The notes under the pieces are model-generated. The model did no database searches, had not been told where the DNA came from, and was given only the letters and a program-made list of their open reading frames with translations. This document shows positions 1 to 10,427 of a stretch of DNA of 64,000 bases, piece after piece; the first letter of the stretch is position 1; every line of letters starts with the position of its first letter. The stretch lies in assembly GCA_946122785.1 (NCBI GenBank), contig CAMGYJ010000004.1:16018150-16082149 (forward strand). The letters are read 5' to 3'. A program made the translations under genes and the position numbers. The DNA comes from Linum tenue (taxonomy: Eukaryota > Streptophyta > Magnoliopsida > Malpighiales > Linaceae).

Positions 1-239
1 CTTTTACACTTTTAGGTTACCAAAACGGTTCTAATTAGAATCGCGTTTTTCACTTATAATTGTAGTAAAAAAACTATACTTTAAAGTTTAAAAGTTACGT
101 TTTTAGATCACCAAAATACTTATAGAGATTTTCACCACATAAATGATTTATATAAATAAATATCAATTTACTAAGTGGTGAGCTGTAATTTTTTCACATG
201 AACGATGATGATGAAAATAGAGTTATTGTGAAAAGGTTG
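1..239. other. AT-rich flank, no gene seen
   Basis: This stretch is AT-rich and has no convincing ORF or repeat. Its last five bases (GGTTG, 235-239) are the left target-site duplication of the LTR element that follows. Confidence 0.5.
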
Positions 240-598
240 TGTTGGGGTTGTTACTAAATACTCCGTTCACAGACTAAGTAGTAGGGCACACAATCGGCGA
301 TGCGCGATGCGCGATACGCGCACAGATATATAAGGGCTTGAAGCCCCCCAAAGGAGGGGACTTCCTCTCTCTCCTCACTTTCCACTTTCTACTATCTCTC
401 TACACTTTACCTCTCTATCTATTCTCTCAACTCTCTCCACAAACAAACACTGACTTGATCGTTGGAGCTCAATCCGGGGGGCATCCCCGGTCTTTTTCAC
501 AGGTTTCTTCCCTCCCGATGAGATAAGACGAACGGATCGTGAGTCAACCACACACCAACAAATATCATTGTTCGATCCGGAGCTAGTCGGTACAAACA
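240..598 (+). repeat. 5' LTR
   Basis: This is a TG...CA-bounded direct repeat of 3118-3476. A TATATAA box at 327-333 is followed by a pyrimidine-rich stretch, the usual layout of a plant LTR promoter. Confidence 0.9.
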
Positions 599-600
599 AT

Positions 601-619
601 TGGCGCCCACCGTGGGGCC
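601..619 (+). promoter_or_regulatory. primer binding site (putative)
   Basis: TGGCGCCCACCGTGGGGCC lies two bases after the 5' LTR, where the minus-strand tRNA primer would anneal. The matching tRNA was not identified. Confidence 0.6.
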
Positions 620-1559
620 TGATTTCACATTCGTTGCCTTGATTTTCGATCGATGGGAGACGCAAGAAGGAAGGGGATTTCCAAATCCGAGATCGCAGAA
701 GCCAAACAAGAAACCTAAAAGCATGAGCAAATTAAGAAGATGATTCACCAACTGAAGCATCGTCAAAATTAGCTCAAGAAAGAAAAGCAAGGTAGCTGCT
801 ACAACATCAACTATCAAGATGGGCAAAGAAGTTCCAGATCTGAAAAAAAAAAGAATAATGAAAGAACAAGAAGAGCCAAAGTCCCTCACGCCGGCGAGCT
901 TTCAACTTCTTCTCCGGCCGTAACCATTTGTCGGACCCTTCTACTTTTCGCCGCTACTCAGGGACACGACATTACATTCTCCACTCCACTCAAACAGGGA
1001 ATCGACTTCCCCCGCCACTACGAGCAACGACAACAGGTTGGAGATTTATTTATTTTTTTGGTCGCCATCGCCGACCCAACCTGGAAACTGCAAGAAGGCA
1101 CCACAGTGACGTTGATACTCCCACCGGAGCACCACACTAGGAACCCTAATGGGGGTAACGTTCCCCGCCGCCGCCGGAGGCGGCCCTCCTTTGACCGGAG
1201 CTCCGACGACGAAAAGAAGAGTCGGCCGCAGTCAACATCATCTATCATCACCTTCTGCCAACTTGTTCGTAAAATCAGATCGAGGGGCCGCAAATCAAGA
1301 AATAAGAGACTATTGACAATACTTCTCTCCTATGGCCACTTGCATTCTTTGTCAGAAAAAGCATATGGGCACAGTTCCCAAGATGGTCTCGCGGAAGCTC
1401 TCCGCGCGGTAATGACTTATGAGCAGGAAGAAGAAGCTCCGCTTTATACACACAAAACCTTTCATTGAAAAAAAAAAAAGAAGTAATTGTCTACGGGCGA
1501 CCTTTTATCAAGCCTTTCGAGTGGGCTCGCTCCGCCGCTACCAACCCACAGACAGCATC

Positions 1560-2530
1560 GCAAATCGCGGCCCGCTTCAAACCATCCAATGAACCCGCCT
1601 CCATAGGCCAATTCGCACGGGGCCCAGGCCCAGGCCAGCCTTCCGCCTCAACAATCCTCTCGCGGCCCGCATTGCTTCCTGCTCGCGCTCCTCTCAATTC
1701 GCGGATTGGCTGTCGGCTCCAATCCAGTACCGCGCAACGTAGGCTCGATGACACGCTCCAAGCTTTACAGTTGGCTCGCTCACACCCTCTACTCGCGGCC
1801 CAAGTCCTCGATTACGATCCAATTAACTCGCTGATCGCCAAGCCCAAATCGCGGCCCGCACTCGCGCCTGGGCCGATCAGATCAGTCTCCCGCCCCGCAA
1901 GACAACGTGGCCCCAGTCCACCTCACCGTCCGTCCAAGTCGCGGCCCTCTCAACATCACTCCACCAGGCCACCGCCCTAGTCTGCGCCATAGCAGCACCG
2001 CATCACATGGGCCTGCCAGCAGTTTCGGCCCATGGAGCCCGAACGCGATCCTCTTCTACAGGCCCGCTGCGACTTCTGTGCTTGACTCGCGCCAGACAGC
2101 AAAGCCCGACGACTATAGCGCTGAGCTCATATAAAAAATAACAGTCGCCGCCCGTAGTTGAACTCGCGCCAGTTCTTTGCATTATGCACGCTCACCAATA
2201 GACTACACAATAACGTTGTGACCTTTAGGCGCAACACTCTTATTTAACTCTCATCCGCCATCCAGCGCGGACCTGTCCAACTCCAACTCGCGGTCCGCTT
2301 CACGTCCAGCCCACCTGTCACCGAACCGCGTCGACGCAAGCCCACTATCCATCTCGCGGCCCAACGACACACCACCAGTCCCGCTCCGCCTCAAACTTTG
2401 CTGCACGGCCCGCACAACTAGCACACGTGGGCCCAGGGCCCAACTCGCGGATCGGCTCCAACTCCTTTCCCCGGACCAGCTTCGTTTCGTCTCCCGCCAA
2501 GCCCAACATCGCGGTCACCCCAACTAGCGG
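1560..2530. repeat. dispersed TCGCGGCCCGC-type motif
   Basis: About ten imperfect copies of (C/A)TCGCGG(C/T)CC(G/A)C are scattered over roughly 970 bp inside the element, with irregular spacing. The surrounding DNA is much more GC- and CpG-rich than its neighbours. No function is known to me. Confidence 0.5.
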
Positions 2531-2699
2531 TCCATCATCGCTCCACTCGAGTCAAAAATAATATTGTTGCCACCAAGATTTGAACCCGCGCAATCATTAA
2601 GCAAGGCAAACAAGTTGGCCGGCAGGCTACAAGCCTTCATTGTGTTTCATTGGCGCAGCGTCTGGTTTTCAACTACTCCTGCCGCCACTGCCTTGAAGA

Positions 2700-2898
2700 C
2701 TCCAAACTGAGGGTTAAAAACCCCGACGAGTAGAGCTCCAAACTGAGGGTTAAAAGCCCCGACGAGGAGAGGGCACATTGCCTTGAAGACTCCAAGCTGA
2801 GGGTTAAAAACCCCGACGAGGAGAGCTCCAAACTGAGGGTTAGAAACCCCGACGAGGAGAACTCCAAACTGAGGGTTAAAAAACCCCGACGAGGAGAG
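2700..2898 (+). repeat. 36-bp tandem repeat, five copies
   Basis: Units start CTCCAAACTGAGGGTTAAAA and end CCCCGACGAGGAGAG. They sit at 2700, 2736, 2790, 2826 and 2862, with an 18-bp spacer after unit 2. Each unit holds the small inverted repeat GGGTT/AACCC. The array lies between the unique interior and the 3' LTR. Confidence 0.85.
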
Positions 2899-3117
2899 CT
2901 CCATGAAGAATCTACAATGGGTGAAGGCTACACGCCTTAATAAAATACACCAACTGGGGGGCAAGACGCAAGAAGCTGGCACCGCGTCAGTCAAACGCGC
3001 CACTAGCTGGGAGGCAACTGGAGTACATAAAGCTCCACCCAAAATTACCGACGAAGATTTAAAAAAAAATAATAAGCTAGTGATGAGTTAAGACTCACCA
3101 CCAGCTTGGGGGGCAAT

Positions 3118-3476
3118 TGTTGGGGGTGTTACTAAATACTCCGTTCACAAACTAAGTAGTAGGGCACACAATCGGCGATGCGCGACGCGCGATACGTGCA
3201 CAGGTATATAAGGGCTTGAAGCCCCCCAAAGAAGGGGACTTCCTCTCTCTCCTCACTTTCCACTTTCTACTATCTCTCTACACTTTACTTCTCTATCTAT
3301 TCTCTCAACTCTCTCCACAAACATACACTGACTTGATCGTTGGAGCTCAATCCGGGGGGCATCCTCGGTCTTTTTCACAGGTTTCTTCCCTCCCGACGAG
3401 ATCAGACGAACGGATCGTGAGTCAACCCCACAGCAACAAATATCATTGTTCGATCCGTAGCTAGTCGGTACAAACA
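3118..3476 (+). repeat. 3' LTR
   Basis: Direct copy of 240-598, about 96% identical by eye. Its TATATAA box is at 3205-3211. The right TSD, GGTTG, follows at 3477-3481. Confidence 0.9.
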
Positions 3477-3481
3477 GGTTG

Positions 3482-4167
3482 CAACTATAAATGTTTTCTC
3501 CAAACTATATGATACATCAAACAATTATAAGAAGAAGAAGAAGAAGAAAAAATATTTAGAATGCTAAGGATTTCAAAACACATGATCTAACTAAAAATTT
3601 ACATACATATAATATTTAATAGGAAAAATGATCATGGTGGTTCACCCCCCTCGTCGATTCAGCACCCTCCGCCCTGGCCAGCGTCTGTGGAGGTGTTATA
3701 AATTCGGCGGCCGCGGAGAATTGGATTGCATCGGCATCGGCTACAGAGACGGGAACTTCTTTTGTTTGTTTTAAAACGGGGAGCTACTGATTTTCTCCGT
3801 TGAGGATGGCGGCGAACGACGCATGTTGGCACCTGGATCTAAGCCAGCGGTGGCAGCGCGGCTTTCGGCGAATCTCCACCGCGTGGACAATTACCTCCGT
3901 GTTGCCGGCTCCGAAAGCGGCCTCCTGAGGGTCAGTTGGGGCAGAATTGATGGAAGTAAAGGGATCTTCTTCCAAGCTGTTGACGGTGGAGAAAGTAACG
4001 GCGGCGCAATTTGGGAATGATGAAGCGGTGGCTAGGTTAGAGGAAGGGCAGTGCGCGGCGGTGGTTACCAGAATGCCAAATTTCGCTCAAGCGGCGATGG
4101 GGCCGAAATTTAGTAACTCGCTTGCTTGCTTGTTTGTGTTAATCTTGCTGTTGGTGTTAGATTATGC
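3482..4167. other. unassigned stretch, GC-rich from 3640
   Basis: The first 160 bp are AT-rich. From about 3640 the sequence becomes GC-rich and holds short overlapping ORFs in several frames: an ATG at 3806 opens about 40 codons, and a 78-codon frame at 3947-4183 ends in a hydrophobic tail. None is recognisable and none has a credible splice continuation. A host gene fragment is possible but unproven. Confidence 0.3.
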
Positions 4168-6135
4168 CTTTTTTTTGTCATAGAAACCCTTGCGGATTAA
4201 CTAGTTAAGCATGAGATAGCCACAATACAACGACTTCTTCGTGAAATGATAGTCAAAGCATGGGCCACAACATGGGCAGCTCGATTCGCTTCTCTAGGAG
4301 TAAAAGCAACAGAGACTAGCGGCAGTTCTTGTAACATAAAGATGACTTCTCGTAAGATAGACCCCACAAGGGCATCGTTGGCATCAGAAGCCATCAAATG
4401 TTGAAAAACTGCAAGAGCATCACTTGTGATCACGACTGGTCGATCCTGCCACTGCCATTGTCGAAGTAATAATAGAGCTTCTCTAATTGCCAACACCTCC
4501 ATGATCTTAGGATGAAAAAGGCCTGGGAAGAAACCACCCATTGCAAAAACTGGCACATTGTGATCAAAACCCACCACGCCAATTGCGCCATGAGTCGGAG
4601 CACTGGTCGCCCCATCAACTGCAATGCGGAAAGTAGATTGAAGCGTCGAATGAGGATGTGACTGAGGTCTGGGTGGCGGGGGAGGCGACTGAGTGGGAAG
4701 GATGGCAATTTGATGAGAGGCATGATGAGATAATATGTGACGTTACAAAGAAGCAGTGGTAAATTGTGCATAGGGTGGAAAGACAACATTATTCCGCCCT
4801 TTCAAATCCGCCAAAGATAGACGACCCAATTTATTATGGTGGCATGATCGGAGTTGAGAATGATGTGTCTTAAAAAGATGGACAAATGTGTGTTTGAAAA
4901 AATGCCCGGAGGCAATTGTAAGCCACACTGTTGACAGAAAGCTACCGCCGCACGACACGCAAGGAATAAATGTTCCAGCGATACGCCCTCATCTGAACCA
5001 CAAACAGGGCAACAATCTTCTACCTGCACCCCATGTAGGGCAAGATCCTCCCTAACCGGAAGGATTCTTAGTAAAATCCGCCAAAGGAAAAACTTCAATT
5101 TGGGAGCAAGAGGAAGACCCCAAAGTCGAGGCCATAAAGTAGGATCAAGAGGAGAAGCCTGGTCCACAGTACCACGAGCCCTTGAAACTGGAGGCAAAAT
5201 AGTCGCTAACCGATAAGCTGACTTAACCGTAAATAAACCATGTGGATCAAAATGCCAAATTAATTTATCCGGGCAAAAGATCCATGGCAAAGGTATGAAA
5301 ATGATACTCTTAAATGGAATCCTGCGTGAAGAACTCTCCAAGTCGGTGATGGTCCCAAGAACGATGAATGGGAGAGATGAATAGGAGAGTAATCGAGGGG
5401 ACCGATCTGCAGTGGGCAGCACTATTGGTCGAAAACTTCGGAGAGATGGAACCCAAGGATCCGTCAAAGCATCAATTGAAGAACCAAAACCAGCCTCCCA
5501 ACGCAAACCACGGCTTAGCAATGCCCGGCCATGAAGAAGTGATTGACATGCCCAAGATGAATTAGAACTCACACGGGCATTCAAGAAACTCGTATGATGA
5601 AAGTATCGTCCTTTTAAGACCCGCGCAACTAGAGAATTGGGATCTTGTAAAATGCGCCGGCATTGCTTGGCAAGTAGCGCTTGATGAAAAGCATCAAAAT
5701 CCTGGAAGCCCAAACCACCATCCCCTTTTGGTGTACACAGATTTCTCCAAGATACCCAAGGCAAACGTCTTTCAGTCCCTTGTTGACCCCACTAAAACCG
5801 TGCAATCATACGATTTAAATCCCGACAGAGCTCCTTTGGAAGTCGAAAACATGACATAGCATAAATAGGTAGGGCCGACACGACTGATTTAATAAGAACT
5901 TCCAATCCTGCTAGCGATAAACAACGTCGTTTCCAACCTTGGAGACGTTTAGCAATCGCTTCCTCAATAAATCGAAAAGTATCCCGCTTTGAACGATGGA
6001 TGATGGAAAGAAGGCCAAGGTATTGATCACGTGTCCCAGGCACCAACTTGCAGCGTGTTCCCAAATTGCGTCGCCTCTTGCGTTGTGGTATTTTTAGAGA
6101 ACACCACTGCTGATTTTGCTAGATTAACCCGCTGG
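4168..6135 (-). pseudogene. LINE retrotransposon, 3' part (RT end, zf-RVT, RNase H), degenerate
   Basis: Read on the minus strand, 6064-5792 is the C-terminal part of a plant LINE reverse transcriptase, with motifs such as LVPGTRDQYLGL and KRLQGWKRRCLSLAGLEVLIKS. 5764-4802 carries the WRNLCTPKGDGGLGF segment and the zinc-binding zf-RVT domain (CPVCG ... EHLFLAC). 4577-4197 is a type-I RNase H with the acidic motif TSDA and the terminal REANRAAH. These are the usual order and domains of plant L1-like pol. At least two frameshifts separate the frames, so no functional product is expected. A T-run at about 4167-4176 fits the complement of a 3' poly(A) tail. The missing upstream part lies at 11849-12085. 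Confidence 0.85.
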
Positions 6136-6140
6136 CCACT
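6136..6140. repeat. left TSD CCACT of Athila-like element
   Basis: CCACT at 6136-6140 recurs at 11844-11848 directly after the 3' LTR. Removing the insert and one copy makes the LINE reading frame continuous (YERMSGQRVNLAKS on the minus strand). Confidence 0.9.
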
Positions 6141-7278
6141 TGATAGACCGATATTTACACATGTTTTAACCCTCGTTCTTACACCGTTTGAGGTGTTGAT
6201 TCTCGTGTTTTAGGTTGTGCTTGTTTGTGATATTTCAGGTCCTAGTACGTGAATGAAGGCTTGGGAGCGAGTCTGGGGTCGATTGGATGAAGATCGGACG
6301 AATGGCGAGGTTTCAAGGAAGCTGCACGGGCAGACCATGGCACCGCACGGCCGTGTGAAGGACAATTCAGGCCGTGCGGGAATATGCGAGAGCATGCACG
6401 GGCAGACCAGGGAGGCGCACGGCCGTGCAAGTGAGCAAGATGGCCGTGCGGGATTATGCGGGAGCACGCACGGGCAAACCATGATTGTGACACGGCCGTG
6501 CAACCCTGGCCGTGTGAGATGGCTGAGATTAATGGATGCGCCGCGTTTTGAGCCGCACGGCCAAGTGGGTGATCTGCACGGCCGTGCACCCTGGCCATGC
6601 GAGTCGGGAAATCCTGGTTTTAGAGCCTATTCCGAGCCAAAAGTGGGAGAGTCGTGTTTTCAGAGCAAAAACATAGCGCTAGAGAGAGAAAGTACGAAGA
6701 ACACATCCTAGAAGCTGTCTTAGAGCTGGATTTCAACGAATCGAGCTTGGAGATCGTCATAGGAGTGGAAATCATCGTCCCGGAGCAAATTTTCCTCATC
6801 GTTATGAGTATGACTAATCCGATTACTGTTTTCTCCTCTCTCTATGGAGTAGAACCCTTCTCTCACTTGGGTATGAAGAACCCTAGTTCCTTGTGTTAGG
6901 GATTTGATTGTAATGACTTGGGATGATATTACTGTTTGATTTTAATCGAATGACGCATGTTTATTGAATTGATTGGAGTCTGATCAGCTTTTCTCAATTT
7001 CTGCTGCAACCTGAGATAGATAGAATCTGATTAGGTTGTTAGAGCTTCTTCATTCGATAGTAGGAGATTGGCTATACGAGAGTTAGCCAGTTTACTGCTT
7101 TGTACTGGTGTTCTCGGCGCCAGTAGTGGAGTTCTGTGTTCATAGCCTCAGCTTTCTATCCCGGTGAAGACTAGTCGTCTGCCGGGTAGTTGGACTGAGA
7201 GGGCTTGGTCAGCTTAAGAGATTCCAAGCTACTGTCGGATCTTCCGAATCGAGCTTGGTGTTGTGTTTTGGCGTGTCA
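6141..7278 (+). repeat. 5' LTR, internally deleted
   Basis: Compared with the 3' LTR it lacks 16 bp (GCCAATTTCACGCTAG, after TCGTGTTTTAG) and about 260 bp near its 3' end. There eight bases, AATCGAGC, replace 11552-11819 of the 3' copy. The 6300-6600 part is packed with GCACGGCCGTGC and half-sites. Confidence 0.85.
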
Positions 7279-7284
7279 AGTTTT

Positions 7285-7302
7285 TGGCGCCGTTGCCGGG
7301 GA
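7285..7302 (+). promoter_or_regulatory. primer binding site, tRNA-Asp type
   Basis: TGGCGCCGTTGCCGGGGA, six bases after the 5' LTR, is complementary to the 3' end expected for plant tRNA-Asp, the primer used by Athila-type elements. Confidence 0.8.
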
Positions 7303-7427
7303 CCCTCTAGGTTATTGGGGAAACGTGAGAATTTGTTACTCTAGCTTTTTATTTATTGCACTTTCTTTTCTTTTCCACCCTTGCTTTTCACTTGGGTGTT
7401 ATGTTTTTGTTGGTGCAGCTCTGAAAC

Positions 7428-8648
7428 ATGGATCCTAATGGCTTCTCCAGCCATTGGGGGTATCAACCACCATCCGTGTGGTATTACCCCGAGACCTCAT
7501 GGAGCAATCAAGGAGGAGAAGACTATGGAGTCGGATGTCAGTACCAACCCCCCTACTATGGAGAACAACCAAACCCTTGGGAACCTCAAGAACAATACCC
7601 TTTTCAAGAAGAGTTCCTGCCACAACCAGAGGGGCCATCTGAGTTGGATTTAGCCATGGAGACCTTCGCGGGCCACTCTGCAGAGCCATGCTACACTGCA
7701 CTGGAAGATCCAAACAAACAATTAAGGCTTCTCGTGGAGCAGTTTGCTCGAGACACTGAGAGAGCATGCTCCAGGATGGATCTTCAAATCCAAGCCCTTG
7801 CCTCTTCCGATCCCTCATTTCTCCATGACATGGAGCAGGCTGTTCAGCGCTCAGCGAAGCAAACAGAGTGGGTGAAGCAAATTTGCTCACATCCTGCTCA
7901 AGATCACCTTTCTGCTACTACGCTAGAAGAGGCAGAGGATGACAAGGGCAGCGGGGGTGTTGAGGAGCCTACAGAAGTTATCACAGAGAACTCCCATAAT
8001 GATCATGATCGGGAAATTCCTCTGGTGGCAGATCACACCGTTCCTCATTTATTCTCTAGCATGTTGGGCCTGTGCGAGGAGATGCAAGATGATCCCATTG
8101 AAGAAATTGCTTGGCGACTTGCTCTCCAATCTGTTCTAGAAGAAGAAGAGCGAGCAAGGATGAGGAAGAAAGTTGTGGAGGATGAGGAAGAAAGTAAAGA
8201 AGAGGTAGTTCTTGATCTTTTCCAAGGGGAGAGACCACATTTTGAAGAACGAAGGGGGGTTGTGGAAGCAATTGGCATCCAGGCTGAGGATGAAGTTGAG
8301 GTGGAAGAGGCTTGCACCGGGCCTATGTTACATGTGATATCTCCACCAAACTTCGAGGAGCTGCTTGGCAAGGACCCATTTGCAGTGTCTCTTTGCCCGA
8401 CTAAGACCACATCAACATCAATCCCTCTTGGTGGACACGATGGTGGTCAATCGAATATATCTTATCTGGTTTGGGGCAATGAGACAAGAGCAGACGCGAA
8501 GGAGAGGTCTCGAGAGTGGAGACTTCATCTTCCTCACGGCCACGAGCCATCTTCATCACCTATCACATCACATGCTCGTGACTTGAGACTCCACCTGATT
8601 AATGAGAACCTCAACTTCAAGGAGGTTTTGGGGTGGACCGAAACTTAG
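7428..8648 (+). CDS. 406-aa ORF of unknown function in an Athila-like element
   Basis: This is an uninterrupted ORF at the place where gag normally starts, about 150 bp after the PBS. The first 60 residues are rich in Trp, Tyr, Gln and Pro (for example SSHWGYQPPSVWYYP). The middle (about 75-260) looks helical and charged, with acidic runs such as EEEERARMRKKVVEDEEESKEE (about 240-265). I see no Retrotrans_gag signature, no zinc knuckle and no protease DSG/DLG motif. It ends just before the AAGAAGCGCTTGTGGGGAGG element. It may be a highly diverged gag N-terminus or a family-specific accessory protein; the N-terminal style resembles some plant gypsy gag leaders. The intact frame in an element with LTR changes suggests it was translated until recently. 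Confidence 0.6.
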   Translation: MDPNGFSSHWGYQPPSVWYYPETSWSNQGGEDYGVGCQYQPPYYGEQPNPWEPQEQYPFQEEFLPQPEGPSELDLAMETFAGHSAEPCYTALEDPNKQLRLLVEQFARDTERACSRMDLQIQALASSDPSFLHDMEQAVQRSAKQTEWVKQICSHPAQDHLSATTLEEAEDDKGSGGVEEPTEVITENSHNDHDREIPLVADHTVPHLFSSMLGLCEEMQDDPIEEIAWRLALQSVLEEEERARMRKKVVEDEEESKEEVVLDLFQGERPHFEERRGVVEAIGIQAEDEVEVEEACTGPMLHVISPPNFEELLGKDPFAVSLCPTKTTSTSIPLGGHDGGQSNISYLVWGNETRADAKERSREWRLHLPHGHEPSSSPITSHARDLRLHLINENLNFKEVLGWTET

Positions 8649-8667
8649 GAGCCGCCGTCTGGCTAAG

Positions 8668-8705
8668 ACGTAAAAGAAGCGCTTGTGGGGAGGCAACCCC
8701 ACCAA
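8668..8705 (+). promoter_or_regulatory. conserved AAGCGCTT + GTGGGG hairpin motif
   Basis: Directly after the ORF, AAGCGCTT (self-complementary) is followed by GTGGGG-AGGCAA-CCCCAC, a six-pair stem with an AGGCAA loop. The same element occurs after the coding part of both array units near 45425 and 51084, where one pair is weakened to G-T. This suggests a conserved RNA element. Confidence 0.55.
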
Positions 8706-9575
8706 GGTTTGTTTTTCTTTCGTTTGTTTTTGTCGGTTTGTCCACTTGGAACTATGGTTTCTATCACCTAGTGTGTTTTGCTGATGCTAGTCTCGCTGAC
8801 TGGTCCACTTCCAGTCCCCCAGCAGTGTTCCAATCCGGTAACATCGTTCCCCTTATCTTTCCCTCTACTCCATTGAGGGCAATGTCGTGCTTAAGTGTGG
8901 GGGGGGGGTGCTTTGTATCGGTTGGAATATTTATTTGGGTACTTGGAGCCTAGTCCGCTGTCCGAATCTTACGATTTGAGGGCTCCAAGTACTGCTGTTT
9001 GATCATATTGGCACTGTGTTTTGATGGATGAATTGATTGGTTTTTGGATTAATGCATCAAAACTTGTTTACGACCAGGACAACCTGTGATGAGGACTGAG
9101 ATGTGAAGTAGAACGATGTAGGGGTTCAGTTTTTCAACTGTTTGCTTGCCAACTGTGACTTGGTCTGATTACTTGTTCTTGACAGTCGTTTATGCATCTA
9201 GTTCAGGGTATCAGAATGTGAGATAGAGCATGTAGGTAGCCATGTGAGATTTGAGCCTGCTCGTTTCCTTCTTGTGCGATAGATCCATCTTCCATGATGT
9301 GTAGCATTCACGTTGTCACTAGCTAAGATGATGGGGGCATAGGATTAGCCCACGCCCAAAACTGACTGTCCTGATGTGTCATATCCCCTAGTCAGCCCCT
9401 TTGAGCCGTGTGTTATCCTTTCTTTTGGTCTATAATGGAAAAAAATCACCCTTGTTGCATCTCTTAGAAGGTTCCACAGAGTGGTTTTTACATATTCTCT
9501 GCTGTTTCTGCTAAAGTCTATGTGAGTGTTGGAGGTAGTGCTTAATAGTTGGGCAGGTGTTTGAAATTTGTGCAG

Positions 9576-9655
9576 GAGTAGTGGCTCTCTTAGGAAATGA
9601 AAAGAAAAATGAAAGAAAAACAAAGAAAAAATTGAAAGCAATAGAGAGCCACTAC
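9576..9655 (+). repeat. A-rich-loop hairpin
   Basis: GTAGTGGCTCTCT pairs with AGAGAGCCACTAC across about 54 bases made almost only of A and G. The array family has a hairpin of the same design but different stem sequence at 46263-46329 and in its second copy. Confidence 0.7.
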
Positions 9656-10427
9656 CAAACATCTGAATAATGCCCGTTAAGTAATGTTTCTTAGCAGTCT
9701 GGCTTGGAAATGCTGATGTTTATGCCTCCTTCGCTCTTGTGCTCTTGAGATATTGAGTAATGCAGAATAGCAGAAAGAAAATACCGGTTTGTTTGACTGC
9801 GATTGTGTGTTTGGAAACTGTGGAACCTTTTGCTATGAATACTTCCACCACCTAAAAGGCTTTTTCCCCATGTCCAAGACCCTAGCGAGTCATTTGAACC
9901 TGTGTCTAAGACCTCCTGATTAGTTAGTGGTGACACCCCATATGTGAACTCTAGCATTTAGAGGTTGCCATCATGGTGAAGAGATGATAGGGATTGAGAG
10001 AAATAGCATGCGCATCTTTCGCATCAAATTGTCCTGACCCCACTGGTCGAGAGTGAGTGATTCATTTTCGTTTTCTATATGCTCTTGTACCCCGAGGAAC
10101 TAGATTGCTCGGTCTCTATTCTGATGTCTTGAGTTGGCTGCATGAGTTGACTGTTTTGAGTAAGTGGTTGAGTCAAGTCTAGGTTGGCCAGTGAACAGAA
10201 GGGAGACTCTTCCTTTACTCGATTTGCTGCACTCGAATGTCCTTTGGGGTGGTTGTCCAGGTTGTTATTGAGCTTGTGCATGTATTGATGTTTGAAAACC
10301 AGTGAGATTCACGTGTTCTGTGCCTTTATGACTTGTCCCCAATGTTGGTCGATTGAAATATGCAAGCTTACCTGGTGTCTGACTTGGTTTGCTTGGGGAC
10401 AAGCAAACGGTTAAGTGTGGGGGAGTT

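Larger units (their letters stand above)
240..3476 (+). mobile_element. non-autonomous LTR retrotransposon (LARD/TRIM-like), complete
   Basis: Two 359-bp LTRs (240-598 and 3118-3476) start TGTTGGGG and end ACAAACA. They are flanked by a perfect 5-bp TSD, GGTTG, at 235-239 and 3477-3481. A primer-binding-like site (TGGCGCCCACCGTGGGGCC) follows the 5' LTR at 601-619, and a polypurine tract (CAGCTTGGGGGGCAAT) precedes the 3' LTR. By eye the LTRs differ at about 14 of 359 positions, so the insertion is not recent. The 2.5-kb interior has no recognisable gag, protease, RT or integrase, so mobility would have needed proteins from a relative. The Pro/Ala-rich ORF at 1465-1980 matches nothing I know and is probably a by-product of base composition. 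Confidence 0.9.
8649..10427 (+). other. non-coding 3' interior of Athila-like element
   Basis: No credible coding frame is present. It holds the motif GAGGGCAATGT ... TTAAGTGTGGGG near 8877-8908, a 13-bp hairpin around an A-rich loop at about 9576-9655, and the polypurine tract next to the 3' LTR. Confidence 0.7.

Noticed and set aside
1465..1980. 171-aa Pro/Ala-rich ORF in the coding-free LTR element
   Set aside because: No retroelement motif; the opposite strand is also open, and composition alone explains both.
2126..2175. tRNA-like segments near 2126-2175 and 2552-2600 (GTTGAACTCGCGCC, TTTGAACCCGCGC)
   Set aside because: Only B-box-like words, without an acceptor stem or A box at the right distance.
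3806..4183. Gene at 3806-4183
   Set aside because: Several short overlapping frames, no family match and no intron signals; kept only as unassigned sequence.
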